A stretch of 64,000 bases of DNA. Origin: Candolleomyces eurysporus (Eukaryota > Basidiomycota > Agaricomycetes > Agaricales > Psathyrellaceae). Below, piece after piece: positions 1 through 13,300 of this stretch (its first letter is position 1; each line of letters opens with the position of its first letter). The stretch lies in assembly GCA_027579435.1 (NCBI GenBank), contig JANBPK010000931.1:1-64000 (forward strand), in the 5' to 3' direction. The notes under the pieces are model-generated. The model was given only the letters and a program-made list of their open reading frames with translations. It was not told where the DNA came from and did no database searches. The translations under genes were made by a program, and so were the position numbers.

Positions 1-3000
1 TTCCACCGACGGCGAGGACACCGGCACCGACGACGCTGCAAACACCACTATCCAGCCTGAACAGCAAACCCCGTTGCCGTCCCACAACGAGCTTCCCCCC
101 TCGGATCCACAAAAAGACGACGACCGTCGACGAGACCACCCCCGCAGATCCGCTCCACCANCGAACNTCGAGACCGAGCCAGACGACCCCCGAAGGCCGC
201 CTCCTTCTCCCCCAATCCAAGTCGCTCAAAACGCCGACGTCGGTCCCGCTCGCGCTCCCGCACATCCAAAGACTTCAAAGGAATGATGCGTTCCCCGACC
301 CCTGCTGCAGCGGGCGGCGACTCCTCCCCGGATGAAGCTCCCCCCATCCCAGTCGCCGTGCCCATGTTCCCGGCGCTACTATCCCCAGTTCCATCGCACT
401 TTCCCCCTCACTTCATGGGCTTCCATGGTCAACGGATGCTGGGTGCAACACCAGAACCCTTCTTCTATCCAGGCACATCCCCTCCCACTCCTCTTCCTCT
501 TCCTTCGCTCGAAGCCATCCAAAAAGGTCTTATGCGGTCGAACAGTGTGGGAGCTACACAGGCAAGCAGGCGCGCAGCAATGGCAAAGCTCACTGGCGGG
601 ACGGAAACCTACGACCCTTCGCCATCCCCGACTCCCCCTCCACTACCCGTCAACAACAGACTCGGTCGAAACAATACTGTCGCTGGCCATGGGGGCGAGA
701 GGATCGCTGCGCGTCAATTGATGTTGGGTCGGCTTGCTGGCCGAATGGCGAAAGAAGCCAACGAAGAACAGGCGAGTGGAGAAGAACGCGGCGCACCCTC
801 CCCCANCCCCAAATAAACGACGACGTCGGAGATCGCGCAGAGCCTCTGCAGCAGCTGCAAATCCTCCCGTTTCAGATTCGGACCCTGTATCCACACCCTC
901 GCATACGCCGCACTTGCCCTCAGCGCCGCTGACAACGCCACTCGAAGCCCTGTCTGATTTGCGTTCAGAGTCAGCGACTCCCAACCAGGCCTCAAGTTCT
1001 CGCAATCGCAGTGAAGAGTATGTGGCCGTGCCGTCACCAAAACCTCCTCCCGAGGTCGAACATGAACGTCCTGACCTCCATAGACGCCGGAGTGTTTTGA
1101 TCGAGGACGACGAAGATGAAGTCCGTTATTCGCCTATGCTCCGAATCCCTACCATATCCCATACTCCGCCGCCCGCGAAAGCTTCACCTCTATTATCTTC
1201 ACTGCGCAACCCCATTCACCGCTCAGAGTCGCCTGCTACTCGTGCATCCGAGTTTTCAACTAACGGAGTCAATGGCATAAGCACGGTCCCACTTTATCTA
1301 GGGAGAGGGTCCCCAGCAAGACATGAACGGTTCCCTATTAGTCCGTTTGCCACCCCTTTGAAAGAAAAGGATCGCCAGCTCAGTGACGACGACGAAGAGG
1401 AGCAAGTTTTATACCCTGCTGATACACTGCGACCCCGCACACCCGCTGTGAACGTTGACGCGTTTGATAGAGAGATTAGCTGGGTTGCAACGCCAGGTAT
1501 GTGTACTTTCTCGGTGCTTGTTACCATAGCTCATCCTTTTCTCAGTTCCTGAGGTTCGCATGCCTATCCAAGATGATGAAGATCTCGACGATGAAGAGTA
1601 CGATGAAGATGAGGTCGCTGAGGTCGTTGTCCAAGATCAGAGAGGCCAACACCAAGAATATGACGACCCCCCACTTTCGCCAACCTCCTTCAATGGCTAT
1701 TCTCACCGTGAAGCCTACGATGATGTATCCCCCAGAGTTTCCAGTACCAAGAGCATCGTCATCGAGTCGGAGGCGTCCGCCGATGTTTATCCCATCCGCA
1801 TCAGTACATCGCCATTTCCAGCTATCCCTCTATCGCAATCAGAGTCGTATGGTCAGGTACGCATATTTTCTCACTCCTTTTTTAAAATCAACCAAAGGAA
1901 GCAAAACCAACATTCCGTTTTCTTCTATTACAGCAACCTGAACGCTCTCCGTTAAACAGCGAAGTCTTGGAATGGGAAGACCGTTCCACGGCGACCAACG
2001 AACTTGCGGCGAAACGTAGCGTGGAAGCCAGTTCGCCGAGCACATGGGAAAAGATGAAAAACTTCACCTTCTCTCGGTCAGCTTCGAGTGCAGGGCGCCG
2101 TTCGAGGACGAACAGCATGCTCAACCGCGACCCGCGTAACTCGAGCATCAGTAGAGAAAGCCAAGGGAGCCTTACCAGCGGTGGAAAGGGCGAGAGAAGC
2201 GAAAAGAGCGAGCTACCCGCTCTGCAGACACCTGTTACCGCACCTCAACTCATGCAATCCGCCTCTGCCTCCACTTCGATGCTTTCGCTACCCCAACACT
2301 CGCCGTTCAGAGGCAATCCATCTCCCATTCCACCCATTGGCTCGGCCGACATGCTCAAGTACCAGAACGACAAACTTTTCCCATTCCCTGGCATGAAAAA
2401 GTTGGAGGAGCAAAGGAACCAGCGTGCCCGTGGTGGTTTCCCGTCCGCTTCCGCCTCAACGCCTGATGTGTCCCTTCCCATTACCGGTGTGGACGAAGTC
2501 AATCCCTCTCCTTCTGCCCAATCGTTTTCGCCGTCGCCACCCAGTCATGAGTCGAGCCGCGAACGCAAGAATTCGGACCCTCGCTCGGACTCGCAGATGA
2601 ACTTCCGGGACTCCCCCGTGAGGCAACAGGGATACATCAACCTTCCACCGTTGAGCGCATCGACGAGTTCTTCGAGAGGCAGGCTACCTGTGACCTTTGC
2701 CGAGGTGAAGCAATGGCTGGGCAAGAACAAGGGGNAGAAGACGCAGTCTCAGCAGCCCACGCCAGTTGCCGCTCTTCCGCCTCAGATTGAACTTCAGAGT
2801 TCGACAAGCTCGACCAAGAAGCTCTCGATGTCCGATCTGTTGGGAACGAAGGAGACGGGCGCCAATTCGGATTGGGAAGACGCACGGACTCCGACCAATG
2901 GGAACGCCAGTAGTCCACCACCGCAGCATAAAGCGTTTTCGAGTTTCGGTTACCGGTCAGGTCGTGAAACCCCAGCAAAGAATGGCGCTCCGCCTGACAC

Positions 3001-5095
3001 GGAACGCACGCCCAAGGCTAAGAAGGTTCTGCCTTTGTCACTGTCCCCGTCGTCCGATTCCAAATACCAATATCAGATCGAGGATCAACTTCCAACGCCT
3101 GACCCAACCAACCCAGACAGGTTCATGTCCCCAACACCCGACCCCACGTCCTCTGTCAGCGAAGTTCCCCAGTCTACGTCAGAGTCGTCCTCTACCACCT
3201 CGTCCCAATACTCGTTGGGTCCCACTCCTCAGGCTCAGGCTCTGCTTGAACGACTAGACGATGGTTTGTCGAGAGGGATCATGCCGCTGGATGATCTTCC
3301 ACGCAAACTGTTGTTCTCAGGTCCGGTTCTGCAGGTCGTCAATCCCAATACCGTCAAAGACAGGTTCCTGTTCCTATTCAACGACATTCTCGTCATTGCG
3401 AAACCCATTCTCCAGGGACACGCTGTCTTCAATGATGGATACTCCAACCCGACGGACAAGAAGTACAGGATCAAGAGCGTCGTTCGTTTCAGGGATTTGC
3501 GGTTCTGTCAAGACCGTGCGGAACCCCCGGCAAAGACGACCGTCCCGTCGTGTATCCCGACAAGCCCCTCGCTTCGCAACTTTATTGCCCTGTTCGCCAG
3601 GGACCCTGAGCAAGCGGTTGCGTCGCTTTCGTCCTCGAAGATCAATGCTGCGTCCGACCATGCCCTCGTGGCTCAAATCTTGTTCAAGACCGTGGATTTG
3701 GATCGGCGGCAGCTTGCCGAGTATCTGTCGCGCAGGGCGTCCAAGAACGTTTTGAAAGCGTACCTCGACAATTTTGGGTTTACATCGCTCAGGATCGACG
3801 TGGCTCTGCGGATATTCCTCCATTCGGTGCATATTGAGAACACCGCGGCTCAGAGCCAGCCTCCTTCGCCCTTGGAGTATCTCCAAGAGGTCTTTGCTAG
3901 TCGCTGGTACGAGGCGAACGCGAAGATCGTTGCGTTTGATAAGGATATGGCTTTGCGCTTGGTGCGGGCGATCGTCCAGCTGAACGAGCTCGTGCATAGC
4001 TCTATCGCGAGCGATGTGGGAGCTCCACTCAACACTGGTCAAAATATCACCAGCAGGGACTTCTACGAGGCCTTTAGGCGTTTCGATCCCCGGCGCCTGG
4101 TTTCCGACGAGCTGCTGGACGATCTGTACAACTCGATTCGGCAGGAGAGGCTCGTGCAAGCTCGACCGTCCGCGTCTACCACCTCTCCCGACATCCCAGT
4201 CTCGTTCATGAGGCCTTTGCCAACGCGATTGACCTACAAGATGCAATCGGACCCCATTATCATTCGACTTCCTCAGCCTGATCCCAACCTTACCCTACAC
4301 CTTCACGGCCATGACCTCATTTTCGAACCCTCCGTCCTCAATTTTTCTAAATCACCCGAAGCGTCGTTCCGTATCACCGGAACCTCATTGGGCTCCAAGA
4401 CCCTCGTTATCCGCCGTTCCGGTCCGAACGCGATCAAGTATACAGGGCTGCCTCTGAGCTACGCTATTCCCGTGGAACGCGCGTTTATGCGGAATACATT
4501 CCAGATTGCGTTCCTCAACCACGAGAAGAGCAAGCGGAGGTACATGTTTAGCGTGGATGACCACCTCATGCGACATCAGTGGGCGCAATCTATTCGACAG
4601 CAGATTGAGAAGTCGTTGGTGGCTGGTTCTACACCCACCGAACATGCGCTGCCTCCTGGGGTGTCGGACTTTTACCGGGCCGCGGAGGAAGTTGCGTTCA
4701 AGGTGCTGCAGGATGCGTTGACGGGTTCTGGACCATCGGCGACGACGACGACTTTGCATTCGAATGGCCAGGCTGGTGGGTACCACCACCAGTCTGCGGC
4801 GGATAAGGAAGTTGCTGCTCATAGACGCTCGAAATCGCGAAGCAAGCTTTATCCTCGTCCTGGTGCTGGACGGCTGGAGTTTGATCTCAACAGTCCTTCG
4901 CACCGGTACAACTCGTCGCGCGAAAGCAATGAGACAGATGGGGGTGAGAGTTCTGCTGCCGGGCCGTACGAAGGCGGTAGGGCGGAAGGCAGGATATGGT
5001 CGGGTCGCGAACTTGAGCTGCATTGCCAGCAAAACAGCCTGATCCCGAACGTTCTTTCTTATCTCCAAGTGGGTGCCACCGGGTCTTCGACTTAA
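1..5095 (+). CDS. Sec7-domain ARF guanine-nucleotide exchange factor (5' partial)
   Basis: Probable activator of an ARF GTPase in Golgi/endosomal traffic, of the fungal Syt1-like type. Coding runs from the left edge to a TAA at 5093-5095, with introns at about 1497-1545 and 1857-1933; phases join correctly at both. The first 1.9 kb encodes a Ser/Pro-rich, basic, apparently disordered region. In the last exon (counting residues from 1967) a PH-like segment lies at about 440-550, a Sec7 domain at about 550-735 and a second PH domain at about 758-885. Sec7 hallmarks include FASRWYEAN (family FAERYCE.N) and QLNELVHS where MLNTDLHN is usual. The usual catalytic glutamate region is altered. The frame changes at N806 and near N161/N167, so sequence errors are likely there. 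Sec7 plus C-terminal PH is clear; the exact subfamily is inferred. Confidence 0.82.
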
Positions 5096-6181
5096 TTTAT
5101 CATATCATGGAGGTCNTTTTTTTGCGTGAGTCATTTCGTTCTTTTAGATGTTTTAGACGTTATCTGGGGACTCATCTCGCTGTTCATTTCAGATGCATAA
5201 CATTTTATTCATTTTCCACCACGTGTTACCCATTTCTAGTGCTCTACTATCAGTTCCCCGCCCCCCTATACTTACTAGTGCTCTACTCCTTTGCATCATC
5301 ACACTAACTTGCTGTCGCTGCATTTCTTTCCCATGTGAACGATCATCATACTCTCTTTCCCTTTTCTCCTTTCATTCATTCATCTATGTGTGTTTATAGG
5401 GTTTTGTATACAAAACGTGATCTAGTCTATCCTTGGTGTTCATACTGTCGTTTGTCTCGCGTCCTACATACGTCTCTTTGTTCTTCTTTCTACATAGAGT
5501 AAGAGTTTAATAGCTTGGTATCGGTCATCGTGTACCTGCTTGCAGCCTGTCAGTACATCTGCTGTGTATTGCTGTCAAGCCCCAGGCTGGTGGTTGGAAC
5601 CCAAAACTGGCGCTGAAAGTATGGGCCTCGTCCCCACGTCAAACCCTGGATCTGCCTCGCGCCGGTCACTTTCTAGAAAAAACAGGTCAGAAGACCGGGG
5701 AGCCAGGCGTTCGTTACTGCGAGATTATGCACGATACCGGAGTGAATGGTCAACGATAATCTTTGAGAGGCCGTGCGTATTTCATCATCACTGGCAAGCG
5801 CCGTGCGGTACGACTCGGATAATGCCCATGCGGCAACAACGTGTTCTCCTCGATGCACTTGCTATAAAAGACAATCCTGATCCAGATGAAACGTCCCAAC
5901 GAGGCAAAAATTATAGAAGGGGTCTGGCTTGTAATTGCTGCGTGGTCTTCATGCCTTTGAGAATACCTGTCGATTTTGGTTATACCGGACGGGACAAAGA
6001 AATGGGCAGTGGATATAAGCTTGAATGACTGCGGGACGCTCGTCTCCACAAGCCCTTTGCGCTTTACTCTCCCCTGAACGCCTAGCACGACGCTTAGCCT
6101 CCCCCTCTCTCATTCGCTCCCTGAGCTTAGGCTAGCGCTCTTCCTACTACTGCTGCCAGTGCCCTTCACAAACGCATCACG
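5096..6181. other. Intergenic region, no supported gene
   Basis: This follows the Sec7 gene and precedes the J-like gene. It begins with a T/C-rich stretch (about 5115-5520) that fits a 3' UTR, and contains one N at 5116 beside a T run. The longest open frame, 5540-6028, starts with TTG and matches no family I recognise. No tRNA or repeat was recognised. Confidence 0.5.
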
Positions 6182-7185
6182 ATGCAGGCACCACCGCTTC
6201 CACCTCGCTCGCACACTGGCGGCCACCCTCGCTCCCAGTCCCACAACCCTAGCGTCCGAAGAAAGCATGGCGGCGAGCCCCGAGTCTATGAAGAGAGGGT
6301 CACCTACCCTTGGGAAGATATGGCTCACACCTACGCTTGGGTCGCTGAGCAGGAATACAACATGAACCTGAAGCAGTCGCGGAAACCTGGTAGGAACACC
6401 GAGGAATGGGTGTTCAAGCAGGCGGGGTATTACCCGCAACAGGAGGACGAAGTTGCCGTCACTTTGACGGGACGGCCCCATCCTCCGCCGGCCCACCCTG
6501 GGCCCCACCGGTCNGGGAAGCCTGCGACGAGACCCGGGGCATGGCGCTGCACCAAGTGCGGTCCCCCCGGCGGAGCCCCACGCAGTGGGAAGAAGTAATA
6601 TACCGTTATGAAGTGGATGCGGAGAGGTGGATGAGACATGAAGAAGAATCGAGAAGGGTGGCTGAGGAGCGGATGCGGGCACGGGCGAGGTTCGAAGAAG
6701 AGCTTCGGAGGATTGACGAGCGGGTGCGCCTACGGCGGTCGGACGAGCAGCGACGGATGTATGAGGAGTCACGGGCGCGGACGTTCGCGAGCATGAGGGA
6801 GCACGAGCGAAGGGAGCGCACGAGGCTGGAGAAGGCCATATCGGATAGCTGGGAGAAGTACGAGTCTCGCTGGTCCGAGCTGAGCTCCTCGTCGGGGCCA
6901 TTGACGTTTGCCGACATCCCATGGCCCACTGTGATGGCACCAAGGAAGGCGGAAGACCTCACCTCTTCAGCCATCACCTCGTTCTTGCTCTCTGGGGCAC
7001 ATTCACAGGAGACGTCCACCAAGGACAGGCTACGCAGTGCACAACTGCGCTGGCATCCTGATCGTTTCCGACGATTGATGAATCGAGTGACGGATGAAGA
7101 CAAAGAACGGGTAGAAGAAGCAGTCGGAGTTGTTGCACGAGTCCTAAACGAGCTGATGCAACGAGAGAAGCGATCCAGCAAATAG
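6182..7185 (+). CDS. J-like domain protein, NFKBIL1-type
   Basis: Role unknown. The C-terminal part carries a DnaJ-like helix pair with RWHPDRF, followed by a helical region ending in LNELMQ, as in fungal proteins related to NF-kappa-B inhibitor-like 1. The middle (about 6600-6900) is a long, highly charged Arg/Glu-rich helix, probably a coiled coil. The first part reads in frame 2 from ATG 6182 and the second in frame 1; the switch falls at N6514 in a G run, so one gene with a sequence error is more likely than two. No intron is needed. HPD is retained, but whether it acts as a J protein cannot be told. The family assignment is moderate; the merging of the two frames is inference. Confidence 0.65.
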
Positions 7186-7587
7186 GTATGTCTGTTTCTC
7201 GAAAGTGTCACTGTAAACGTGTTGCTCAACTTTCGTCTCTAGCCGGAGCTTCAGATTGAGGTCGACTGTGTCTTGTTGTTCTCTGTGGACAATTATTAAA
7301 TTGCACTAAAAGCGCTTTCTGGCAGCATGCTTGCTCCATATATGTAGATTTAGATAACTTACCTGTACATTAGCCATGCCCCATGATCACACTTCTCTTC
7401 GGTTCAAGTGATGGTGGCTTGTGGTGGCTTGGGGTTGAGCGCCCAGCTGTGGCGGTGTCGCAGCGCCTAATGTTGTTCCCACGTTTTGCCGACGGCTGCC
7501 ACGGGTGCGGCGAGTGCTTGCTCAGCAGGCAAAATTGAGTTCTTGCCGAATTACACGTATTTCTCCTCCGCTCATCCTTCGTCCGCC
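7186..7587. other. Intergenic region between the J-like gene and MIA40
   Basis: About 400 bp, holding the 3' flank of the J-like gene and the promoter/5' UTR of MIA40. An open frame continues upstream of the MIA40 ATG at 7588, but it lacks a plausible earlier ATG. No RNA gene or repeat was recognised. Confidence 0.4.
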
Positions 7588-8437
7588 ATGTTCAGCCGAT
7601 TCGCGCGTCTGCCTCTACGAAGATGCCTCCACACAGCATCTACTGCCTCGAAATCTGCTCCTAGGTTCACCCGTACTGCCAAAGTCGTCCTGGGCACGTC
7701 GGCGGCGGCGGCAACGTACCTCTCGTGGAATCTGGCTGCACAGAGGAACACTGTCTATATGGACAGTCCTGCTAAATCTCCTGGTGCGTGGACATCTTAT
7801 CAATGTCGCCATACGCTATTGACACCCAATGTTTCTGGCAACAGCATCCAAATCCCAACCTCCGAAGTCACAGACGTCACCCGCACCTTCGGAACAGTCC
7901 AGCTCATCGTCAAGTGTAGAACCAACACTGGAATCGTCCCAAGACACTAAAATAGCAGAGGGTGGAGAGGAATCACCTGCAGGCGAGACTCCGCCGCAAA
8001 ATAAGGGAGCTTACGACCCCGAAACTGGCGAAATCAACTGGGATTGCCCTTGCCTCGGTGGAATGGCCCATGGTCCCTGTGGGGAGCAATTCAAAGAGGC
8101 GTTCTCTTGTTTTGTGCACTCGGAGGAGGAGCCCAAGGGTATCAATTGCGTTGCGGCCTTCAAGAACATGCAGGACTGCTTCAGAGAACACCCGGATGTT
8201 TACGCCGACGGTAAGCATCCACCAATCCCCGCGCTTGAATTATCTCATTCATTTATTCCTTTAGAAATCATGTCGGACGACGATGACGAACCAACGACAA
8301 TACCTGCTGACGAGACGGCTCCCAATGGAGAAACTCCTGGACAAGTTGGAGAACCAGCTGTCGCAGAAATTCCAGCACTCGCAGAAACGCACAGCGAGCA
8401 CCGAACGGAGACCTCTCCAAGCGCATCCCATCATTAG
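7588..8437 (+). CDS. MIA40: Mitochondrial intermembrane-space import and assembly protein Mia40
   Basis: Oxidoreductase that traps cysteine-rich proteins in the mitochondrial intermembrane space. The N-terminus is basic ([12 protein letters not shown]) and is followed by a hydrophobic anchor, the layout of the membrane-anchored fungal form. The core has the redox CPC motif in NWDCPCLGG, then two CX9C pairs ([11 protein letters not shown] and [11 protein letters not shown]). An acidic, low-complexity tail follows. Exons 7588-7783, 7845-8210 and 8265-8437 join in phase, giving 244 residues. The second intron is 54 nt, is a multiple of three and has no stop, so retention would insert 18 residues without breaking the frame. 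Confidence 0.93.
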
Positions 8438-8612
8438 AATCACTAGCGCTACTGAAAAGCCACTTTTAGTGGAGGACACTTCATTGATACACCACATACA
8501 TCCTGGATAGCCAGGATTAATTATTAATACATACATGTTTGTGCTGCGCTTCGCTATAGAGATCTTCCATTGTACCACCCTCCACTCTACTTGTACGTTA
8601 GAACAACCCCAC

Positions 8613-10066
8613 TCAATACGCGCTGCCTTTGCCAGAAAACCCGTTAGGGAAGATGGCTTTGAAGAGCTCGGGGTAGTGTCGCTCAGCGACGTCTGGATGG
8701 CTCCTAGAGAGATGCGGTGACGTCAGAAGCTTTCTTTCAGTGATACGAGCGGTTTGCTCTCACTTTACTCTTCCAATTAGGTTGACCTTCCCCGAGGGCT
8801 CTGAGTGGAATTCAGAAAAGTTGACAGCTGCATCGTTAAATTTAGTTGAATTTAGAGATCCGACAACATCAACAACTTACAATCCGTGTTCGCGACTGTT
8901 CCTCGCGTATCCCGCAACTTGAGGATCTCAGGTGGAACTATTCCTCGCAGCCTTAGCCGCAGATACACTCAAATTCTCTGCAACGGTATACACTCACATT
9001 CAAGCACTTCGTCGGCCAACTTGATTGTCAAGGAGATGTTCTGGAAGAAGGGAACAGAGTAACGTGGGGTATCGCCCTTCGGCGACAACACTCGATGCGA
9101 AGTAGCTCTTGCTAGACCTCCAGTAACGAATTCCAAGGCTGCATGAATAGCAAACACTGTTCATACACACATATTGGCTGAGTTTACGAGAGCCCACCTT
9201 TGCCAAAGTTGATGACGAAGGTTCCAGGAATCGGCGGGGCGTCGATCCATTCCCCAGCAAGATTTTGGACCTGGAGTCCACGGTGGTCGGAGGCCTGCAA
9301 CAACTGCAATGGACCACTTTAGCGAGCACGATCCCTGAAATTCTCAACGTAATTCACGTACGAATGTCGAGAACCCAGCGTCGTAGTGCGGCCCCACCCC
9401 TTGGTCGTTAGCGCCCGGAGGAGGGATTGGGTACTTCACGATCTTGGCGCGGTGCTGCATCAACCGGTCCTCGTCGTAGAACTTGGCAAGTCCATCAGGT
9501 CCCAGTCCAAGCGCCTCCGAGATGAGTGAGCTGAAGTCATAGCTCAGTTCTTGAACCTGCTCGAGATATGTTTCGAATGTCTGGCGGAATCCCGGGATGA
9601 GATTCTCGTCTGGCCACTTGGGGCGTCACATCGTAAGTACCAAGATTGGTATTCCGTAAGGCATCAAGAAACGTTGACTTACCTGACTAGGCCCCCATAG
9701 CCTATAGTAATCTGGATCTCCTACCTTCCACCTCGACGCATGTGGTGTCGCGATATCAAACTGCTCTCTGTAATCCACCGCGCCTTTTGTCAACTCGGCC
9801 CCTAACTTTGAGTACCCGAGGAAGTGCTCCGAGTTGGCCATCTTAATCTTCTCCTTCTCTTCTTGCGGCAGCGCAAAGAGCTTTGGGATATATTCAACGA
9901 GCGACGAAATCACTTCATTCGAGACGGTGTGGTTGGAGAGATATAGGAATCCAACGTTAATGAGTGTATGTCTCAACTGTTCGATGAACTTGGTGCGGGT
10001 GTCCGGCGAAGAGAGGAGAGAATAATCGAGCACTGGGACACTCGAAAAGTCGTTGGAGGCGGCCAT
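8613..10066 (-). CDS. 2-oxoglutarate/Fe(II)-dependent dioxygenase (isopenicillin N synthase-like)
   Basis: Non-heme iron oxygenase of the DIOX_N/2OG-FeII family; substrate unknown. The N-terminal exon has the usual PVLDYS start and GFLYLSNH motif. The catalytic part shows the HxD iron ligands in GPHYDAG, the distal His in ATSHRV and the 2-oxoglutarate-binding RYS. At least five introns separate the pieces, and the C-terminus includes SHPDVAERHYPELF. The start ATG is at 10064-10066 and the stop at 8613-8615. All catalytic residues are present, so the enzyme should be active. No neighbouring biosynthetic cluster suggests a substrate. Confidence 0.88.
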
Positions 10067-10305
10067 GGGGAGAGAGGGGTAAGATGCTATGTTAGTCCAT
10101 CTACCTCATACCCTAGTTGCTGATTCATTAGGTCCGGTAAGAGGTATTGTGCGAAATGACGTGATCCATTAGAAATCCTGGTCGAGTCCAGTCGAGCCTC
10201 AGTGAGCAGATGATGATTGTACCGTTGAAGGGGAAAACATTAATATTACAACAGCGCTGAGATCAATAAAACAGGGTATGCATCTGGTTAGATATACTTC
10301 GTCAT

Positions 10306-13300
10306 TCAATCGTCATCTCTTCGGAAAACCTTCTCGATAACATTTTCAACAAGTTTGTATCCATTCGTGGCAAATAGCTTGGACTTGAGGAACGGCGCAA
10401 CGTCGTATATCTCGTGTTCTTTGGCCTATGATCATGCAATGAGACGGCGAATAAGCTGAGAAACCCAAATGTGAACGCACCCGCTCTTCCAACTCCGGCA
10501 GTTTGACCGAAACCTTCGATGGTTGCTCCCTACGTTGCAGCTGGTAGAACCGAACCTTGTCCTTGACTAATCCACCAAGCAAGAACGCAAGCAGTTCCTC
10601 ATGATCTTTAGACTGCGTGAGGTACTTTCTGAAGCCCTGTTTACAGCGCAACGAACGTAACGTCAATCAGCCAATCACCCTTTCCACGGGAGAACAAAGG
10701 AAGGAGCACGAACCCGTTGCAACGTCTTCTTAATACTCATCTTCTGAGCACTGACGAAGCTTCCGACCGCAACTTCAATTGCCAAGTCAATGTCGTCAGA
10801 TCGGACATATTCCCGGAGTGCCATCTTTGCACTGGCCTCCGCCATGCGGATCATACTCTCCAAATGCCTGACAGTAATGGGATACGACCCGGTGGCCATT
10901 GATTCCCGCCGCAAGTCCGCGAACAGGCGGGAGAGCTTCTCCTGGTCTAGATCATATAGCTTAGGCCGTATCTTTTCCCGAGCGTACATGATGTACTTTC
11001 GTAGGATGTCTTGAGGAATAATCTAACCCCCCATAGATGGTCAGATACGTTAAAGCCTAAGCTAGTACTAGGGAAAACACGTACATCCTCGTCCAGCGAC
11101 GTAGCAACTTCCATCTCCTCGGTTTCCCTGTCAAATTTGGGGTGACTCCGCAGGTGACTTCCCACCACGAATCTAGCGAGGAGCTCGTCCATGACAGGAT
11201 CCACATTATCCTTCACGACGCAGAGCACGTCAAACCGAGACAAAATGGGCTCGGTCAATTCGACATTCTGCGCAAACGGGATGGTGGGGTTGTATCGGCC
11301 TCGGGTGGGATTGGCGGCTGCTACAATTGCGCAACGTGCCTGCAGAGTGGTAACAATGCCGGCCTTTGAGATGGAGATAGACTGCTGCTCCATAGCCTCG
11401 TGAATGGAGGTTCGGTCCGCATCGTTCATTTTGTCAAACTCGTCAATGAGGCAAGTACCCTTGTCGGCCAAAACCAGAGCTCCACCTTCAAGCGTCCATT
11501 CTCTTGTGATAGGATCCTTCCGCACGCTGGCAGTCAAACCAACAGCCGATGCACCCTGGCCTGTGGCGAAAACCGACCTGTGCGCCGTCTTCTCCACGTA
11601 CTTCAAAAATTGAGACTTCGCTGTACCCGGGTCACCAAGCAACAGGACGTTAATGTCGCCACGAATTCGATGTTTATGGTTAATGTCCTTTGGGACACCG
11701 CCGAACAAAGAGAGGGCAATAGCAGTTTTGATGTCTTCATGACCGTAGATAGAGGGGGCGATAGACTTGATAATGCGCTTTTTGATACGTTCATCTCGAG
11801 CTAGCGCACGCATCTGCTTCTCGTCTTCCTCGGTCAATCTGAATGCGGCGAACAGGTCCTCCTTCTTGTTAATATGGTTTGCTTCAATTACGGTCGAGAA
11901 AACGGGGAAACCGTTCTTTGCGTTGAGAGAAGCGTCGAAGTTGTTGCGATAAATACCGGTGACTTCCTATCAAAGAGGGCCAGAAGCTTGAGCAAAGGAT
12001 TTACGAATAATTCAAGGGTAATAGACGTACAACTTCTTCACCTGGCTTCGCGCTATCGATGAGGTCCCACAGGAGGATAACCTCACGATGCCGAGGCAAT
12101 CGACCCGCAGGGACTGAGCCCGGCGATTCTTGCAGGGTCATCTTCTGATAGTTCCTATAGACGGTCTATAATGCGCAGTCAACATCCTGCCCAAAAAAGG
12201 TGATCAAGTGCGTTCGTACTTGTGAGGAATTGACCGGGAATGGACCCTTGCTTTCGCAGTTGGCACAGTAGCTGATCTTGACTTCCTTGGTGGCATCTTG
12301 GTAAAAAGGACCCAGAACGGCGCCGCACTTCACACAATCGAATTTGACATATTTGAGCTGGGGGAAAACACCGGTTCTCCTCGTTACAACGCCGGAAATG
12401 CGAACGAGCTTGTTGAGATCGGATCTACGAAGATCTCGCAGAGAAGAGCTCAGTGGGAGGTCGGAAATACGGACGTGGACTTCGGAATGAATGCGTTTGT
12501 ATGCCGGGTAGTAGACGAGAATAGCACTCAGAGCTACTTCATCGAAGATCTCGAGCATGGCACTGGGGCAATTTGTGAGGAAATAGGCAAGAATTGCCTT
12601 TGACTCGGCGAGATGGGCATAGGAAACTTCGAGGGACTCGGAGTTGGCTGCGTACCGGTGATAAGGACAATGGAATGAGGAAGGTGTTCAAACGCTTACT
12701 TTCGCCCAGATTTCGGATTCTTTGCCCATAAACCGAGGTACCAATTTCATCGACATAGGTCATTAGGAATAGTCTGAAGTGCTTCACGATGGATCGCCGG
12801 ACTCGGTCGTTGGCAATCCATTCGACTATGGACTTGGCTTTGATATCGCCAAGTTGTTCCAATGGCAGCTCCTGGGCAGGAAATGAGATCAGGGCGCGAA
12901 ACATTATCAGAACCAACTCACGTCCTCGACGCCCTCAAGATCATCTTGATCCCCTCGTTCATCGTACTGTCTTCTGGTTCTGGCTTTGAACTGGGAGATG
13001 CCAAGTTCATCATCAACATCCGCGTCATCTTCCATATCATCTTCACTGCCCAAGAAAGCCGGTGCACGGCTTCTTCGTGCAGCCCGTGTGCCACGCCTCC
13101 CCGCACGCTCGAGCCTGTCTCGACGCGCCATCTGGGCTTCAGCAACGCGACGGGCGGCAGCGGACATTTCAGGCAAATCTTCCTCATCGTCGATTCCCTC
13201 GTCAGAGTATCGATCCAATGCCGCGTTGGGTGCATAATCACTGACGAACCGCGGTACTCAGCAAAGGCAGACTAGGTCGAATGGTTGAATATTTTGTCAC

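Noticed and set aside
3374..4246. 290-codon minus-strand ORF
   Set aside because: Antisense shadow of the Sec7 domain exon.
5540..6028. 162-codon plus-strand ORF
   Set aside because: Begins with TTG, composition looks random, and it lies in a normal intergenic gap.
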